Assembly (NCBI RefSeq): GCF_000739995.1
Contig: NZ_BBJX01000001.1
Span: 62,001-126,000 of the forward strand
DNA: 64,000 nucleotides
Direction of reading: 5' to 3'
Source of the DNA: Comamonas granuli NBRC 101663
GTDB lineage: Bacteria; Pseudomonadota; Gammaproteobacteria; Burkholderiales; Burkholderiaceae_C
In this document: positions 38,736-49,169 of the stretch, in pieces
How the letters are laid out: each line of letters begins with the position of its first letter
Position numbering within the stretch: the first letter of the stretch is position 1
The notes under the pieces: model-generated
The model's database searches: none
The model's input: only the letters and a program-made list of their open reading frames with translations
What the model was told of the DNA's origin: nothing
Position numbers and translations under genes: made by a program

Positions 38736-39185
38736 TCAGGCCGCCACCAGGTCAAAGCTGGTGCTGATGGCCGCCGTCTTGCCCAGCATGATGCTGGCCG
38801 AGCAGTATTTTTCGTGGCTCAGGGCGATGGCACGCTCCACGGCCGCGGGCGGGATGTCGCGCCCCGTGATGGTGAAGTGCATGTGGATGCGCGTGAACAC
38901 CTTGGGGTCGGTGGCGGCGCGCTCGGAGCTGAGCTTGACGCTGCACCCGCGCACGTCGTGCCGGCCGCGCCGCAGGATCAGCACCACGTCGTAGGCCGTG
39001 CAGCCGCCCGTGCCGGCCAGCACGGCCTCCATGGGCCGGGGGGCGAGATTCTGGCCGCCATGGGCAGGATGGGCCTCATCGGGCGCTCCGTCCATGGCCA
39101 GGATGTGGCCGCTGCCCGTCTCGGCGACAAAGCCCATGCCCGAGCGCGTGCCTGCGGCGCCCGTCCAGCTCACTGTGCATTCCAT
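38736..39185 (-). CDS. OsmC/Ohr-family peroxiredoxin-like protein
   Basis: A 149-residue protein of the OsmC family, whose members reduce organic peroxides through two cysteines. C62 in AGTGGCTAYDVV and C128 in HEKYCSAS are at the expected positions. The ATG at 39183-39185 has CGGAG seven bases upstream; the frame stays open further but loses similarity. It resembles the YhfA branch (helix with MEAVLAGTGGCTAYD), whose role is less clear than that of Ohr. It is divergent from the sRNA/ilvA region. Confidence 0.9.
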   Translation of the reverse strand: MECTVSWTGAAGTRSGMGFVAETGSGHILAMDGAPDEAHPAHGGQNLAPRPMEAVLAGTGGCTAYDVVLILRRGRHDVRGCSVKLSSERAATDPKVFTRIHMHFTITGRDIPPAAVERAIALSHEKYCSASIMLGKTAAISTSFDLVAA

Positions 39186-39305
39186 ACATGACTCCGGCAA
39201 TTTCTGTGGTGAATGGGGCACGCAATGTAGCGTAGAAATACTTATCCTGCGATGCAGGCTGTTGCAATGCAGCAAATTGACCTTAGACTTGCGGACAGTG
39301 TGAAT

Positions 39306-39427
39306 CTTTTGCTGCCATGCGGGCAAAAGGCTCCCCGGGCGCCTTCGCTGCGCTGGCCCCGGAACGGTTGTCTCCTCCACCTCCCTTGGTGGATTCCACC
39401 CCGGACCTTGCGGTCCGGGGTTTTTTT
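39306..39427 (+). ncRNA. Candidate small RNA or terminated ilvA leader
   Basis: TTGACC (39277-39282) with a 17-bp spacer and GTGAAT (39300-39305) may be the promoter. The transcript would open with the hairpin CTTTTGC (39306-39312)/GCAAAAG (39323-39329), continue through GC-rich arms, present GTCTCCTCCACCTCCC partly in a CCACC/GGTGG hairpin, and stop at the terminator 39399-39427. Because OsmC is on the other strand, the terminator has no other gene to serve. The C/U-rich segment could pair with GGAGG ribosome sites. The promoter is weak, so confidence is limited. Confidence 0.45.
39399..39427 (+). terminator. Strong intrinsic terminator ahead of ilvA
   Basis: CCCCGGACC, loop TTGC, GGTCCGGGG and seven T residues. 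It is on the ilvA strand and 99 bp upstream of its start, so it ends a separate short RNA or attenuates ilvA transcription. Confidence 0.88.
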
Positions 39428-39525
39428 GTGCCCGGCGCCGCCGCGGCGCGCCATCCACGGGCCGGACGCACGCCCTATGATGTGGGCCCCGCCGCCCGCG
39501 TTGCGGCAGTGCAGCATCCGCAGCC

Positions 39526-41079
39526 ATGACCCAGCCCCTCACCCCCCTCGATTACCTGAAGAAGATCCTGACCGCGCGCGTCTACGACGTGGCGCTGGAG
39601 TCCGACCTGGAGCCCGCGCGCAACCTCAGCCGGCGCCTGCACAACAAGGTGCTGCTCAAGCGCGAGGACCAGCAGCCGGTGTTCAGCTTCAAGCTGCGCG
39701 GCGCCTACAACAAGATGGCGCAGCTTGCGCCCGAGCAGCTCGCGCGCGGGGTGATCTGCGCCTCGGCCGGCAACCACGCCCAGGGCGTGGCCATGAGCGC
39801 GCACAAGCTGGGCACGCGCGCCGTGGTCGTCATGCCCACGACGACGCCGCAGGTCAAGATCGACGCCGTGCGCGCCCTGGGCGGCGAGGTGGTGCTGCAC
39901 GGCGACAGCTACTCCGACGCCTATGGCCACGCGGTGGAGCTGCAGCAGGCGCAGGGCCTGACCTTCGTGCATCCCTTCGACGACCCGGACGTGATCGCGG
40001 GCCAGGGGACGATTGCCATGGAGATCCTGCGCCAGCTGCAAAAGCTCGGCAGCAACCGGCTGGACGCGGTATTCGTGGCCATCGGCGGGGGCGGGCTGGT
40101 GTCCGGCGTGGCCAATTACATCAAGGCCGTGCGGCCCGAGATCAAGGTGATCGGCGTGCAGATGAACGACTCGGACGCCATGATGCAGTCGGTGCGCGCG
40201 GGCGAGCGCGTCACGCTGCCCGACGTGGGCCTGTTCTCCGACGGCACGGCCGTCAAGCTCGTGGGCGAGGAGACCTTCCGCGTCGCCAGCGGCCTGGTGG
40301 ACGGGTTCATCACCGTCGATACCGATGCGGTGTGCGCGGCGATCAAGGACATCTTCGTGGACACGCGCAGCATCGTCGAACCCGCGGGCGCCCTGGCAGT
40401 GGCGGCCATCAAGCAGTACGTGGCCACGCACAAGACCAAGGGCGAGACCTACGCCGCCATCCTGTGCGGCGCGAACATGAACTTCGACCGCCTGCGTTTC
40501 GTGGCCGAGCGCGCCGAAATGGGCGAGGAGCGCGAGGCGCTGCTGGCCGTGACCATCCCCGAGGAGCGCGGCAGCTTCCGGCGCTTTTGCGAGATCATCG
40601 GCGCCCTGCCCGGCGGTCCGCGCAGCGTGACGGAGTTCAACTACCGCATCAGCGACGCGGCGCGCGCGCATGTGTTCGTGGGCCTGAGCACGCATGGCAA
40701 GGGCGAATCGGAAAAACTCGCGCGCAGCTTTGCGCGCCAGGGCTACGAGGCGCTGGACCTGACGCAGGACGAACTCGCCAAGGAGCACCTGCGCCACCTG
40801 GTGGGCGGGCGCTCGAGCCTGGCGCACAACGAGCGCTTGCTGCGCTTTGTCTTCCCCGAGCGGCCCGGGGCGCTGTTCAAGTTCCTGAGCCTGATGCAGC
40901 CGACCTGGAACATCAGCCTGTTCCACTACCGCAACCAGGGCGCGGACTATGGGCGCATCCTCGTGGGCATGCAGGTGCCCGCGGAAGACGCCGCCGCCTT
41001 TGACGCCTTTCTGGCCACGCTGGGCTACCCCTATGTGGAGGAAACGCAGAACCCGGCCTACCGCCTGTTCCTGCAATGA
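39526..41079 (+). CDS. ilvA: Threonine ammonia-lyase (threonine deaminase), biosynthetic
   Basis: PLP enzyme for the first step of isoleucine synthesis (threonine to 2-oxobutanoate). The 517-residue long form has K56 in FSFKLRGAYN as the PLP lysine, the phosphate loop GGGGLVSG, and two C-terminal ACT-like regulatory domains (from about residue 340, for example RGSFRRFCEIIGA and RPGALFKFLSLM), which confer isoleucine inhibition and valine activation in the family. A family 1 repeat follows the stop. Confidence 0.96.
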   Translation: MTQPLTPLDYLKKILTARVYDVALESDLEPARNLSRRLHNKVLLKREDQQPVFSFKLRGAYNKMAQLAPEQLARGVICASAGNHAQGVAMSAHKLGTRAVVVMPTTTPQVKIDAVRALGGEVVLHGDSYSDAYGHAVELQQAQGLTFVHPFDDPDVIAGQGTIAMEILRQLQKLGSNRLDAVFVAIGGGGLVSGVANYIKAVRPEIKVIGVQMNDSDAMMQSVRAGERVTLPDVGLFSDGTAVKLVGEETFRVASGLVDGFITVDTDAVCAAIKDIFVDTRSIVEPAGALAVAAIKQYVATHKTKGETYAAILCGANMNFDRLRFVAERAEMGEEREALLAVTIPEERGSFRRFCEIIGALPGGPRSVTEFNYRISDAARAHVFVGLSTHGKGESEKLARSFARQGYEALDLTQDELAKEHLRHLVGGRSSLAHNERLLRFVFPERPGALFKFLSLMQPTWNISLFHYRNQGADYGRILVGMQVPAEDAAAFDAFLATLGYPYVEETQNPAYRLFLQ

Positions 41080-41088
41080 GCCGCCCCT

Positions 41089-41156
41089 GGGTTTTAGATA
41101 AAAAACGGCTCCAGCGCTTATCCAGCAAGCGCAAGCAGCTCTCTTTTCAATAGCAT
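41089..41156. repeat. Double-hairpin repeat (family 1), copy between ilvA and cobS
   Basis: GGGTTTTAGATAAAAAACGG, CTCCAGCGCTTATCCAGCAAGCG, CAAGCAGCTCTCTTTTCAATAGCAT. Both stems are present. The copy ends in the cobS start codon, so its last bases are AATAGCATG. Confidence 0.85.
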
Positions 41157-41973
41157 GATGCAGGCGCTGCGCCACTACCTGCTGGCCTTGCAGTTCTTCA
41201 CGCGCATCCCCGTCACCGGGCGCCTGGCGCAGTGGGTGGGCTACAGCCCGGCCATGCTCAACGCCAGCAGCGCGCATTTCCCCGGCGTGGGCTGGCCCGT
41301 GGCGGCCGTGGCGGCGGCCAGCTATGCCGCGCTGCACCAGGGCCTGGGCAGCGGGCCCCTGGCGCCGCTGGTGGCGGCCGTGCTCAGCACGGCGGCCACG
41401 GTGCTGCTCACCGGCGGCTTCCACGAGGATGGGCTGGCCGACGTGGCCGACGGCCTGGGCGGCAGCCTGCAGCGCGAGCGCGCCCTGGAGATCATGAAGG
41501 ACTCGCGCATCGGCGCGTTCGGCGCCATGGCGCTGGTGCTCGCCCTGCTGGCCAAGACCAGCCTGCTGGCGCACCTGGGCACGCACAGCCTGGGCGCGGC
41601 GCTCGCGGCCCTGGGCGGCGCGCATGTGCTCTCGCGCTGGTGGCCGCTGCTGCTCATCCATGGCATGGCGTATGCGGGCGATGCCGACCGCTCCAAGAGC
41701 AAGCCGCTGGCCCAGCACATCACCGGGCGCGCCCTGGGCGCCGGATTCTTATGGTGCATTGTGCCGCTGGCGCTTGTCTGGCAAGCGCAAACAGCTCTCT
41801 TTTTAATAGCATCCTGCACGGTGAGCGCACTTGCGGCAGCCGTCCTGCGGCAGCGCTTTGCCCAGCGCCTGCAGGGCTTCACCGGGGACTGCCTGGGCGC
41901 CGTGCAGCAGGTCAGCGAGATCGGCTTCTACCTCGGCGGCGCCCTGGCGCTGGGCCTGGCGGGCCGTGCCTGA
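41155..41973 (+). CDS. cobS: Adenosylcobinamide-GDP ribazoletransferase
   Basis: Integral membrane enzyme that joins the lower-ligand nucleoside to adenosylcobinamide-GDP. The 272-residue product has LQFFTRIPV near the start, the active-site block GGFHEDGLADVADGLGG (about 84-100), DSRIGAFGAMAL and GFTGDCLGAVQQ near the end. Residues about 197-219 (from FLWCIVPLA to LIASC) are encoded by a family 1 repeat that reads as a membrane helix, so part of the protein appears to derive from it. The start codon lies at the end of another repeat copy; a second ATG follows directly. The phosphatase gene overlaps its end by 8 bp. Confidence 0.93.
   Translation: MMQALRHYLLALQFFTRIPVTGRLAQWVGYSPAMLNASSAHFPGVGWPVAAVAAASYAALHQGLGSGPLAPLVAAVLSTAATVLLTGGFHEDGLADVADGLGGSLQRERALEIMKDSRIGAFGAMALVLALLAKTSLLAHLGTHSLGAALAALGGAHVLSRWWPLLLIHGMAYAGDADRSKSKPLAQHITGRALGAGFLWCIVPLALVWQAQTALFLIASCTVSALAAAVLRQRFAQRLQGFTGDCLGAVQQVSEIGFYLGGALALGLAGRA
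41743..41812. repeat. Family 1 repeat embedded in frame in cobS
   Basis: GCCGCTGGCGCTTGTCTGG, CAAGCGCAAACAGCTCTC and TTTTTAATAGCAT have the same order and spacing as the intergenic copy ending at 41156. The plus-strand frame reads through without a stop. Confidence 0.8.
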
Positions 41974-42556
41974 GGCCGCCGCCCCGCCCCGGCTGTGGCT
42001 GGCCCGCCATGCCGCACCGCAGGTAGCGGCCGGCACCTGCTATGGCCGCCTGGATGTTCCGGCCCAGGCGCCGGCCACGGCGGACTGCGCCCAGCGCCTG
42101 GCCGCCGCCCTGCCCGCACGGGTGCTGCTGCGCCATTCACCGCGGCAGCGCTGCGCCCAACTGGCGCAGGCCCTGCAGGGCCTGCGGCCCGGCCTGGCGG
42201 CGCAGGCCGACGCACGGCTCGCGGAAATGGACTTTGGCGCCTGGGAAGGCCGCGCCTGGAGCGCCATCGCGCGCGCCGACATCGATGCCTGGACGGCCGA
42301 TTTCACCCACTACCGGCCGGGCGGCGGCGAGTGCCTGGCGCAGATGCTCGAACGCGTGCACCACGCCCTGCAGGAGGCGCGGCACCTGGCCCGGGCGCAG
42401 CGCTGTGACGTGCTCTGGATCAGCCACGCAGGCGTGGCGCGCTGCCTGCAGTGGCTGCAGCAGGCGGCGCCAGGGCCGGGCGCACCGGTGCGCGCCGACC
42501 AGTGGCCCCGGCAGGCGCCCGCGCCGGGGCAGTGGACCTGCCTGCCGCTTACCTGA
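41966..42556 (+). CDS. cobC: Histidine phosphatase, probable alpha-ribazole phosphatase (CobC-like)
   Basis: A 196-residue histidine phosphatase. I place the start at GTG 41966-41968, which overlaps the cobS end by 8 bp; the frame is open upstream but antiphase to cobS. The phosphohistidine motif is LARHAAP near residue 13, followed by [17 protein letters not shown] and the second histidine in [10 protein letters not shown]. Coupling to cobS suggests dephosphorylation of alpha-ribazole 5'-phosphate in cobalamin synthesis. Its last 8 bp overlap the 3' end of the convergent chemoreceptor gene. Confidence 0.85.
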   Translation: MPEAAAPPRLWLARHAAPQVAAGTCYGRLDVPAQAPATADCAQRLAAALPARVLLRHSPRQRCAQLAQALQGLRPGLAAQADARLAEMDFGAWEGRAWSAIARADIDAWTADFTHYRPGGGECLAQMLERVHHALQEARHLARAQRCDVLWISHAGVARCLQWLQQAAPGPGAPVRADQWPRQAPAPGQWTCLPLT

Positions 42557-44222
42557 TGCGCAAGGCGCCCGTGGCGCGCGCCAATGCCGACGGCCGTTCC
42601 GGCGGCGCCACCGCGGGCGCACTGCGCGGCGCAGCCGGGGCGGCTGCCGGGGCTGCGCCCGCGCTGCCGTTCAGCCGGAAACGGCTGACGGCGCTGAGCA
42701 GCCCCATGGCCTGCTCGCGCAGGGATTGCGAGGCCGCGGCAGACTGCTCGACCAGCGCAGCGTTCTGCTGCGTCATCTGGTCGAGCTGGCGCACGGCCTG
42801 GCCGACCTGGGAGATGTTCTCGCGCTGCTCGGAGGCCGATGCCGAGATCTCGCTGATGATGTCCGAGACGCGGCGCACGCCATCGACGATTTCGGTCATG
42901 GTCTGACCGGCCTGGCCGACCAGGGCGGAGCCGGCCTCGACGCGCTCCACGCTGGAGCCGATCAGGGCCTTGATCTCCTTGGCCGCCTCGGCCGAACGCT
43001 GGGCCAGGCTGCGCACTTCGGAGGCCACGACGGCAAAGCCGCGCCCCTGCTCGCCCGCGCGCGCCGCCTCGACGGCGGCATTGAGCGCGAGGATGTTGGT
43101 CTGGAAGGCGATGCCGTCGATCACGCCGGTGATGTCGCCGATCTTGCGCGAGCTCATGGTGATCTGCTCCATGGTCTGGACGACCTGGGACACCACCTCG
43201 CCGCCGCGGCCCGCCACCTGGGCGGCCGAGCTGGCCAGATCGCTCGCGTGGCGCGACGACTCGGTGCTTTGCTGCACGGTGCCGGTGAGCATCTCCATGG
43301 AGGCGGAGGTTTCCTCCAGGTTGGAAGCCGTCTGCTCGGTGCGCTGGCTCAGGTCCTGGTTGCCGTTGGCGATCTCGCTGCTGGCCGTGGAGATGTTGGA
43401 CGCCGCCTCCTGCACCTGGTGCACCAGGGCGCGCAGCGCCTCCTGCATGCGCCCCATGGCGCCTATCAGTTGGCCCACCTCGTCCTGCTGCTGCACCTGC
43501 ACGTCCTCGGTCAGGTCGCCCGTGGCGATGCGCTCGGCCAGGCGGCTGGCCGTGGCCAGCGACTGCGTGATGGAGCGCACGCTGAAGAAGGTGAGCGGGA
43601 TGAGCACCACCAGGCCCAGCAGCAGGGCCACGCCGATGAGCACCGCCATGGTGGCCGTGCGCGCCTGCACGCCGTCGCGCGCCTCGTCCATCTGGGTGCG
43701 CGCGCTGGCGGCCAGGTCGGCGAGCAGCTTGTCGGCATCGACCGTGTGCTTGCGGAAGCGGTTGGCGTAGGCACCGCCGCCGGCGCCGTCGAGCAGAGCG
43801 TCCTCGATCTGCTGCAGGATGGGCTTGATGCCGGTCTCGTACTGCCGGATTTCCTCCAGCGCCTTGTCCACGGTGGCCGCGAACGGCGCGTCCTGCGCCT
43901 GGCGCTGGCGCACCTCGCCCAGGCTCTTGCGCAGCGCATCGAGCGTGGCCGCCCAGGACTCGCGCAGCTTGGCCACTTCCACCGTGTTGTTGTAGTTGAT
44001 GATGATTTCCTTCTCGGCCAGGGTCAGATTGCCCAGCGTGGTGCGCAGCTCGGACATGTCCGTGAGCGTCTGCACGCGCTGGTCAAACAGTTCCTGCAGC
44101 GTGCCGCGGGTGCGCTCGAGCGCCACATAGCCCATGGCGCCGATCAGGACGAGCAAGAGCAGGGAGAAGGCCGTGCCGAAGTACAAGCGGGCACGGATGG
44201 ACAGTCGGCCAAGCAAATTCAT
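42549..44222 (-). CDS. Methyl-accepting chemotaxis protein
   Basis: Inner-membrane chemoreceptor of 557 residues. Membrane helices lie at about 12-34 and 193-216, enclosing a helical (four-helix-bundle type) periplasmic sensor domain; a HAMP domain follows (about 215-270) and then the cytoplasmic signalling domain with the hairpin tip beginning at E385 ([20 protein letters not shown]). The C-terminus is a Pro/Ala-rich tail without the NWETF-type CheR tether. Ligand unknown. No sigma-28 promoter is evident; a GGCAGGCGGT/ACCGCCCGCC inverted repeat stands at 44250-44276 in the leader. Confidence 0.94.
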   Translation of the reverse strand: MNLLGRLSIRARLYFGTAFSLLLLVLIGAMGYVALERTRGTLQELFDQRVQTLTDMSELRTTLGNLTLAEKEIIINYNNTVEVAKLRESWAATLDALRKSLGEVRQRQAQDAPFAATVDKALEEIRQYETGIKPILQQIEDALLDGAGGGAYANRFRKHTVDADKLLADLAASARTQMDEARDGVQARTATMAVLIGVALLLGLVVLIPLTFFSVRSITQSLATASRLAERIATGDLTEDVQVQQQDEVGQLIGAMGRMQEALRALVHQVQEAASNISTASSEIANGNQDLSQRTEQTASNLEETSASMEMLTGTVQQSTESSRHASDLASSAAQVAGRGGEVVSQVVQTMEQITMSSRKIGDITGVIDGIAFQTNILALNAAVEAARAGEQGRGFAVVASEVRSLAQRSAEAAKEIKALIGSSVERVEAGSALVGQAGQTMTEIVDGVRRVSDIISEISASASEQRENISQVGQAVRQLDQMTQQNAALVEQSAAASQSLREQAMGLLSAVSRFRLNGSAGAAPAAAPAAPRSAPAVAPPERPSALARATGALRIR

Positions 44223-44249
44223 GGCAGCCTTTCATCAGCATGGAGTCAC

Positions 44250-44276
44250 GGCAGGCGGTACTTTGCACCGCCCGCC
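44250..44276 (-). repeat. Inverted repeat in the chemoreceptor leader
   Basis: GGCAGGCGGT (44250-44259) and ACCGCCCGCC (44267-44276) form a 10-bp stem with one mismatch and a 7-base loop, 27 bp upstream of the start. It could be an operator or an mRNA hairpin. Confidence 0.5.
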
Positions 44277-44368
44277 CCAATAGCAGCTTCGTGGGCTGCT
44301 GTGCCGCACGAATATATGCGAGACCGGCCGTCCGTGACGAGAGGGTTACTACCGCCAGGCCGCCGCCA

Positions 44369-46440
<2,072 letters not shown>

Positions 46441-46442
46441 CG

Positions 46443-46448
46443 AGTATA
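46443..46448 (-). promoter_or_regulatory. Predicted -10 of the thiC promoter
   Basis: TATACT on the minus strand lies just upstream of the riboswitch, so transcription would start near 46436. No convincing -35 is visible. Confidence 0.5.
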
Positions 46449-46478
46449 GGGCAGCCGCCCGGAACCTGCTCACGCCTC

Positions 46479-46655
46479 TCAGATGCCGCGCTCGAGGATG
46501 AGCACGGCGAAGAACACGCCGGCGGCGATCAGGGTCCACTTGAGCACCACAAACCCCAGGCGCTTGTAGCGCGCCTGGCCCGTGCCCGCATAAAAGGCGA
46601 AGCACAGCGCCGCCGCAAACAGCAGCAGCATGACGAGCCAGCGGAACACCAGCAT
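46479..46655 (-). CDS. Small two-helix membrane protein of unknown function
   Basis: A 58-residue protein beginning MLVFRWLVMLLLFAAALCF and ending VLILERGI. Two hydrophobic segments (about 3-22 and 35-54) flank a basic loop (GQARYKRLGF), suggesting a hairpin with the loop in the cytoplasm. GGC-rich sequence and 6 bp separate it from the lpxC stop, so it is the last gene of the dcw-lpxC run. I do not recognise a characterised family. Confidence 0.65.
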   Translation of the reverse strand: MLVFRWLVMLLLFAAALCFAFYAGTGQARYKRLGFVVLKWTLIAAGVFFAVLILERGI

Positions 46656-46661
46656 GCCGCC

Positions 46662-47585
46662 CTACCAGGCACGCGCGGGCTGCGCGAACCCGGCCGGCGC
46701 CAGGCGCTCGTTGTCGAACGTGACGATCTCCCAGGCCTCGGGATGCGCCAGCAGTTCGCGCAGCAACAGGTTGTTGAGCGCGTGGCCCGAGCGGAAGGCG
46801 CCGTAGGCCGCCAGCAGGGGCTTGCCCACGAGGTACAGGTCGCCCATGGCGTCGAGGATCTTGTGCTTGACGAACTCGTCGTCATAGCGCAGCCCATCGG
46901 CGTTGAGCACGCGGTAGTCGTCCATGACGATGGCGTTGTCCAGCCCGCCGCCCAGGGCCAGGCCGCTGGCGCGCATCATCTCCACGTCCTTGGTGAAGCC
47001 GAAGGTGCGCGCGCGCGCGATGTCGCGGCTGTAGTTGCCCGTGCCCAGGTCGAACTCGACGCATTGCCCCGTGGAATCGACCGCGGGATGGGCAAAGTCG
47101 ATCTCGAAGCGCAGCTTGAAGCCGTGGTACGGGTCCAGGCGCGCCCACTTGGCCTGCGCGCCTTCGCCCTGGCGCACCTCGACGGGCTGGGTCACGCGGA
47201 TGAAGCGCCGCGGCGCATTCTGCAGCACGATGCCCGCGCTCTGCAGCAGAAAGACGAAGGAGGCCGAGGAGCCGTCGAGGATGGGGACCTCCTCGGCCGT
47301 GATGTCCACGTAGAGGTTGTCCACCCCCAGGCCGGCGCAGGCCGACATGAGGTGCTCCACCGTGTGCACGCGGGCCGCTCCCGTGCCGATGGTCGAGGCC
47401 ATGCGCGTGTCGCTCACGGCCTGGGCCGAGACCGGAATGTCCACGGGCTCGGGCAGGTCCACGCGGCGGAACACGATGCCGGTATCCGGCTGGGCCGGGC
47501 GCAGGGTCAGCTCCACGCGCTGCCCGCTGTGCAGGCCCACGCCCACCGCGCGGGTGAGGGTCTTGAGGGTGCGTTGCTGGAGCAT
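46662..47585 (-). CDS. lpxC: UDP-3-O-acyl-N-acetylglucosamine deacetylase
   Basis: Zinc enzyme for the first committed step of lipid A synthesis. The 307-residue product begins [21 protein letters not shown]. Zinc ligands are the histidine in [10 protein letters not shown], the histidine in [12 protein letters not shown] and the following aspartate; SGHALNN carries the catalytic histidine near residue 265. The position beyond ftsZ is normal for beta- and gammaproteobacteria. A 190-bp gap with a repeat separates it from ftsZ, so it may have its own promoter. Confidence 0.97.
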   Translation of the reverse strand: MLQQRTLKTLTRAVGVGLHSGQRVELTLRPAQPDTGIVFRRVDLPEPVDIPVSAQAVSDTRMASTIGTGAARVHTVEHLMSACAGLGVDNLYVDITAEEVPILDGSSASFVFLLQSAGIVLQNAPRRFIRVTQPVEVRQGEGAQAKWARLDPYHGFKLRFEIDFAHPAVDSTGQCVEFDLGTGNYSRDIARARTFGFTKDVEMMRASGLALGGGLDNAIVMDDYRVLNADGLRYDDEFVKHKILDAMGDLYLVGKPLLAAYGAFRSGHALNNLLLRELLAHPEAWEIVTFDNERLAPAGFAQPARAW

Positions 47586-47684
47586 CCTGCAATTCTAGTG
47601 GGCGAACCCGCTCTCGGCCCCCCCGCCCCGCCTATGGCCTCGATAGAAAAGAGGCCCGTCGCTGCGGGCGCGATCCAGGCCCGC

Positions 47685-47775
47685 GACCGCCGCGCTGGCG
47701 GTGCCCCCTTCCCGCGCTGCGCAGCAGCGCGAGAGAAGGGGGGAGCGGCAAAGCCGCTCGGGGGGTTGCCTTCTA
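47685..47775. repeat. Family 2-like element after ftsZ
   Basis: On the minus strand, directly after the ftsZ stop: CAACCCCCCGAGCGGC, TTTGCCGCTCCCCCCTTC and TCTCGCGCTGCTGCGCAG, then GGGGGCACCGCCAGC. The order (C-rich block, GCGGC hairpin, CCCCC block, CTCTCGC hairpin) matches the copies at 24668 and 30594 although it is shorter. The upstream part of the 190-bp gap (47586-47684) shows nothing else. Confidence 0.6.
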
Positions 47776-48999
47776 TCAATCCGCCTGCTTGCGCAGGAAA
47801 GCCGGGATCTCCAGGTCGTCCATGCCGCCCGAGACCAGCGCATCGACGCGCGCCGCCGCGCTGGTGCGGTCGCCAGGGCGGCGCCACACGCTGGGCACAG
47901 CCATGTTGCCGTAGTCGCCCTGTGCGGCCGGGGTCGCCATGGCCGCGGGCGCACCGTTGCCGACCATGGGGTAGGCCAGGTTGTCGGTGCCGGTGCGCAG
48001 GCCGCCCTGCACCACCGAGATGGGCTGGCGGCGGGCATTCACCCGTGCCAGGCCCGTGGCCACCACGGTCACGCGGATCTCGTCGCCCAGGCTGTCGTCG
48101 TAGGCGGCGCCGTAGATCACATGGGCGTCGTCCGAAGCGTAGGCATTGATGGTGCTCATGGCCAGGCGCGACTCGGAGAGCTTGAGGCTGCCCTTGGCCG
48201 CGGTCACCAACACCAGCACGCCCTTGGCGCCCGAGAGGTCGATGCCTTCGAGCAACGGGCAGGCAATGGCCTGCTCGGCGGCGATGCGCGCGCGGTCGGG
48301 GCCGCTGGCCGTGGCCGTGCCCATCATGGCGCGGCCGGGCTCGCCCATCACGGTCTTGACGTCGGCAAAGTCCACGTTCACCTGGCCGTACTCGTTGATG
48401 ATCTCGGCGATGCCGCCGACGGCGTTCTTGAGCACGTCGTTGGCGTGGCCGAAGGCCTCTTCCTGGGTGATGTCGTCGCCCAGCACTTCCAGCAGCTTCT
48501 CGTTGAGTACGACGATGAGCGAATCGACGTTCGCCTCCAGCTCGGCCAGGCCGTCGTCGGCGTTCTTCATGCGGCGGTTGCCCTCCCAGGCGAAGGGCTT
48601 GGTCACCACCCCCACGGTGAGAATGCCCATCTCCTTGGCCACGCGCGCGATCACGGGCGCGGCGCCCGTGCCCGTGCCGCCGCCCATGCCCGCGGTGATG
48701 AACAGCATGTTCGCGCCCTGGATGGCCTGGCGGATGTCGGCCTCGGCCGCCTCGGCGGCCTCGCGCGCGATCTCCGGCTTGCTGCCCGCGCCCAGGCCGT
48801 TGTGCCCGAGCTGGATGACGCGGTGCGCGCAACTGCGCGTGAGCGCCTGGGCATCGGTGTTGGCGCTGATGAACTCCACGCCCTGCACGCTGCGCGCAAT
48901 CATGTGCTCGACGGCATTGCCGCCGCCGCCGCCCACGCCAATCACCTTGATCTGCGTGCCCTGGTTGAAATCTTCGGTTTCGATCATTTCGATGGTCAT
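47776..48999 (-). CDS. ftsZ: Cell division protein FtsZ
   Basis: Tubulin-like GTPase that forms the division ring. The 407 residues include the tubulin signature GGGTGTG (about 106-112), the T7 loop with NVDFADVKTVM, a linker of moderate length and the conserved C-terminal peptide DDLEIPAFLRKQ that binds FtsA. AAAGGAG lies about seven bases before the ATG at 48997-48999. A strong hairpin separates it from ftsA. Confidence 0.98.
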   Translation of the reverse strand: MTIEMIETEDFNQGTQIKVIGVGGGGGNAVEHMIARSVQGVEFISANTDAQALTRSCAHRVIQLGHNGLGAGSKPEIAREAAEAAEADIRQAIQGANMLFITAGMGGGTGTGAAPVIARVAKEMGILTVGVVTKPFAWEGNRRMKNADDGLAELEANVDSLIVVLNEKLLEVLGDDITQEEAFGHANDVLKNAVGGIAEIINEYGQVNVDFADVKTVMGEPGRAMMGTATASGPDRARIAAEQAIACPLLEGIDLSGAKGVLVLVTAAKGSLKLSESRLAMSTINAYASDDAHVIYGAAYDDSLGDEIRVTVVATGLARVNARRQPISVVQGGLRTGTDNLAYPMVGNGAPAAMATPAAQGDYGNMAVPSVWRRPGDRTSAAARVDALVSGGMDDLEIPAFLRKQAD

Positions 49000-49080
49000 C
49001 TGGGAGCTCCTTTTTCTTCAATCTTGTCTGTGCGGTTCGCCGCAGGCCCGGGCCTGCGCGGGGGGATGGAGGGTGGGGGG

Positions 49081-49122
49081 CCGGGCGGGCGGCGGGCGAC
49101 CAAGGCCCTGCCGCCCGCCCGG
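49081..49122. repeat. Large GC hairpin between ftsA and ftsZ
   Basis: CCGGGCGGGCGGCGGG (49081-49096) and CCTGCCGCCCGCCCGG (49107-49122) pair over 16 positions with one mismatch. No T-run follows on either strand. It lies in the 170-bp gap between ftsA and ftsZ. Confidence 0.85.
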
Positions 49123-49169
49123 CATTCGGTGCGGGCTGGCGCGGGCCAGCCAGAGCAGCGCGTCCATGT

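Larger units (their letters stand above)
39186..39525 (+). other. OsmC-ilvA intergenic region
   Basis: These 340 bases hold the divergent promoters, a predicted small RNA or attenuated leader (39306-39427, listed separately) and about 100 bp of GC-rich sequence before the ilvA ATG. A small frame beginning MQAVAMQQIDLRLADSVNLLL (39252) is open but has no isoleucine-codon run and no ribosome site, so I do not call it a leader peptide. Confidence 0.5.

Noticed and set aside
39252..39420. Attenuation leader peptide for ilvA
   Set aside because: The small frame has no run of isoleucine, valine or leucine codons and no ribosome site. The terminator alone does not prove attenuation.
39360..39425. 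tRNA-like fold in the sequence before ilvA
   Set aside because: No acceptor stem, anticodon arm or GTTCRANNC T-loop can be assembled.
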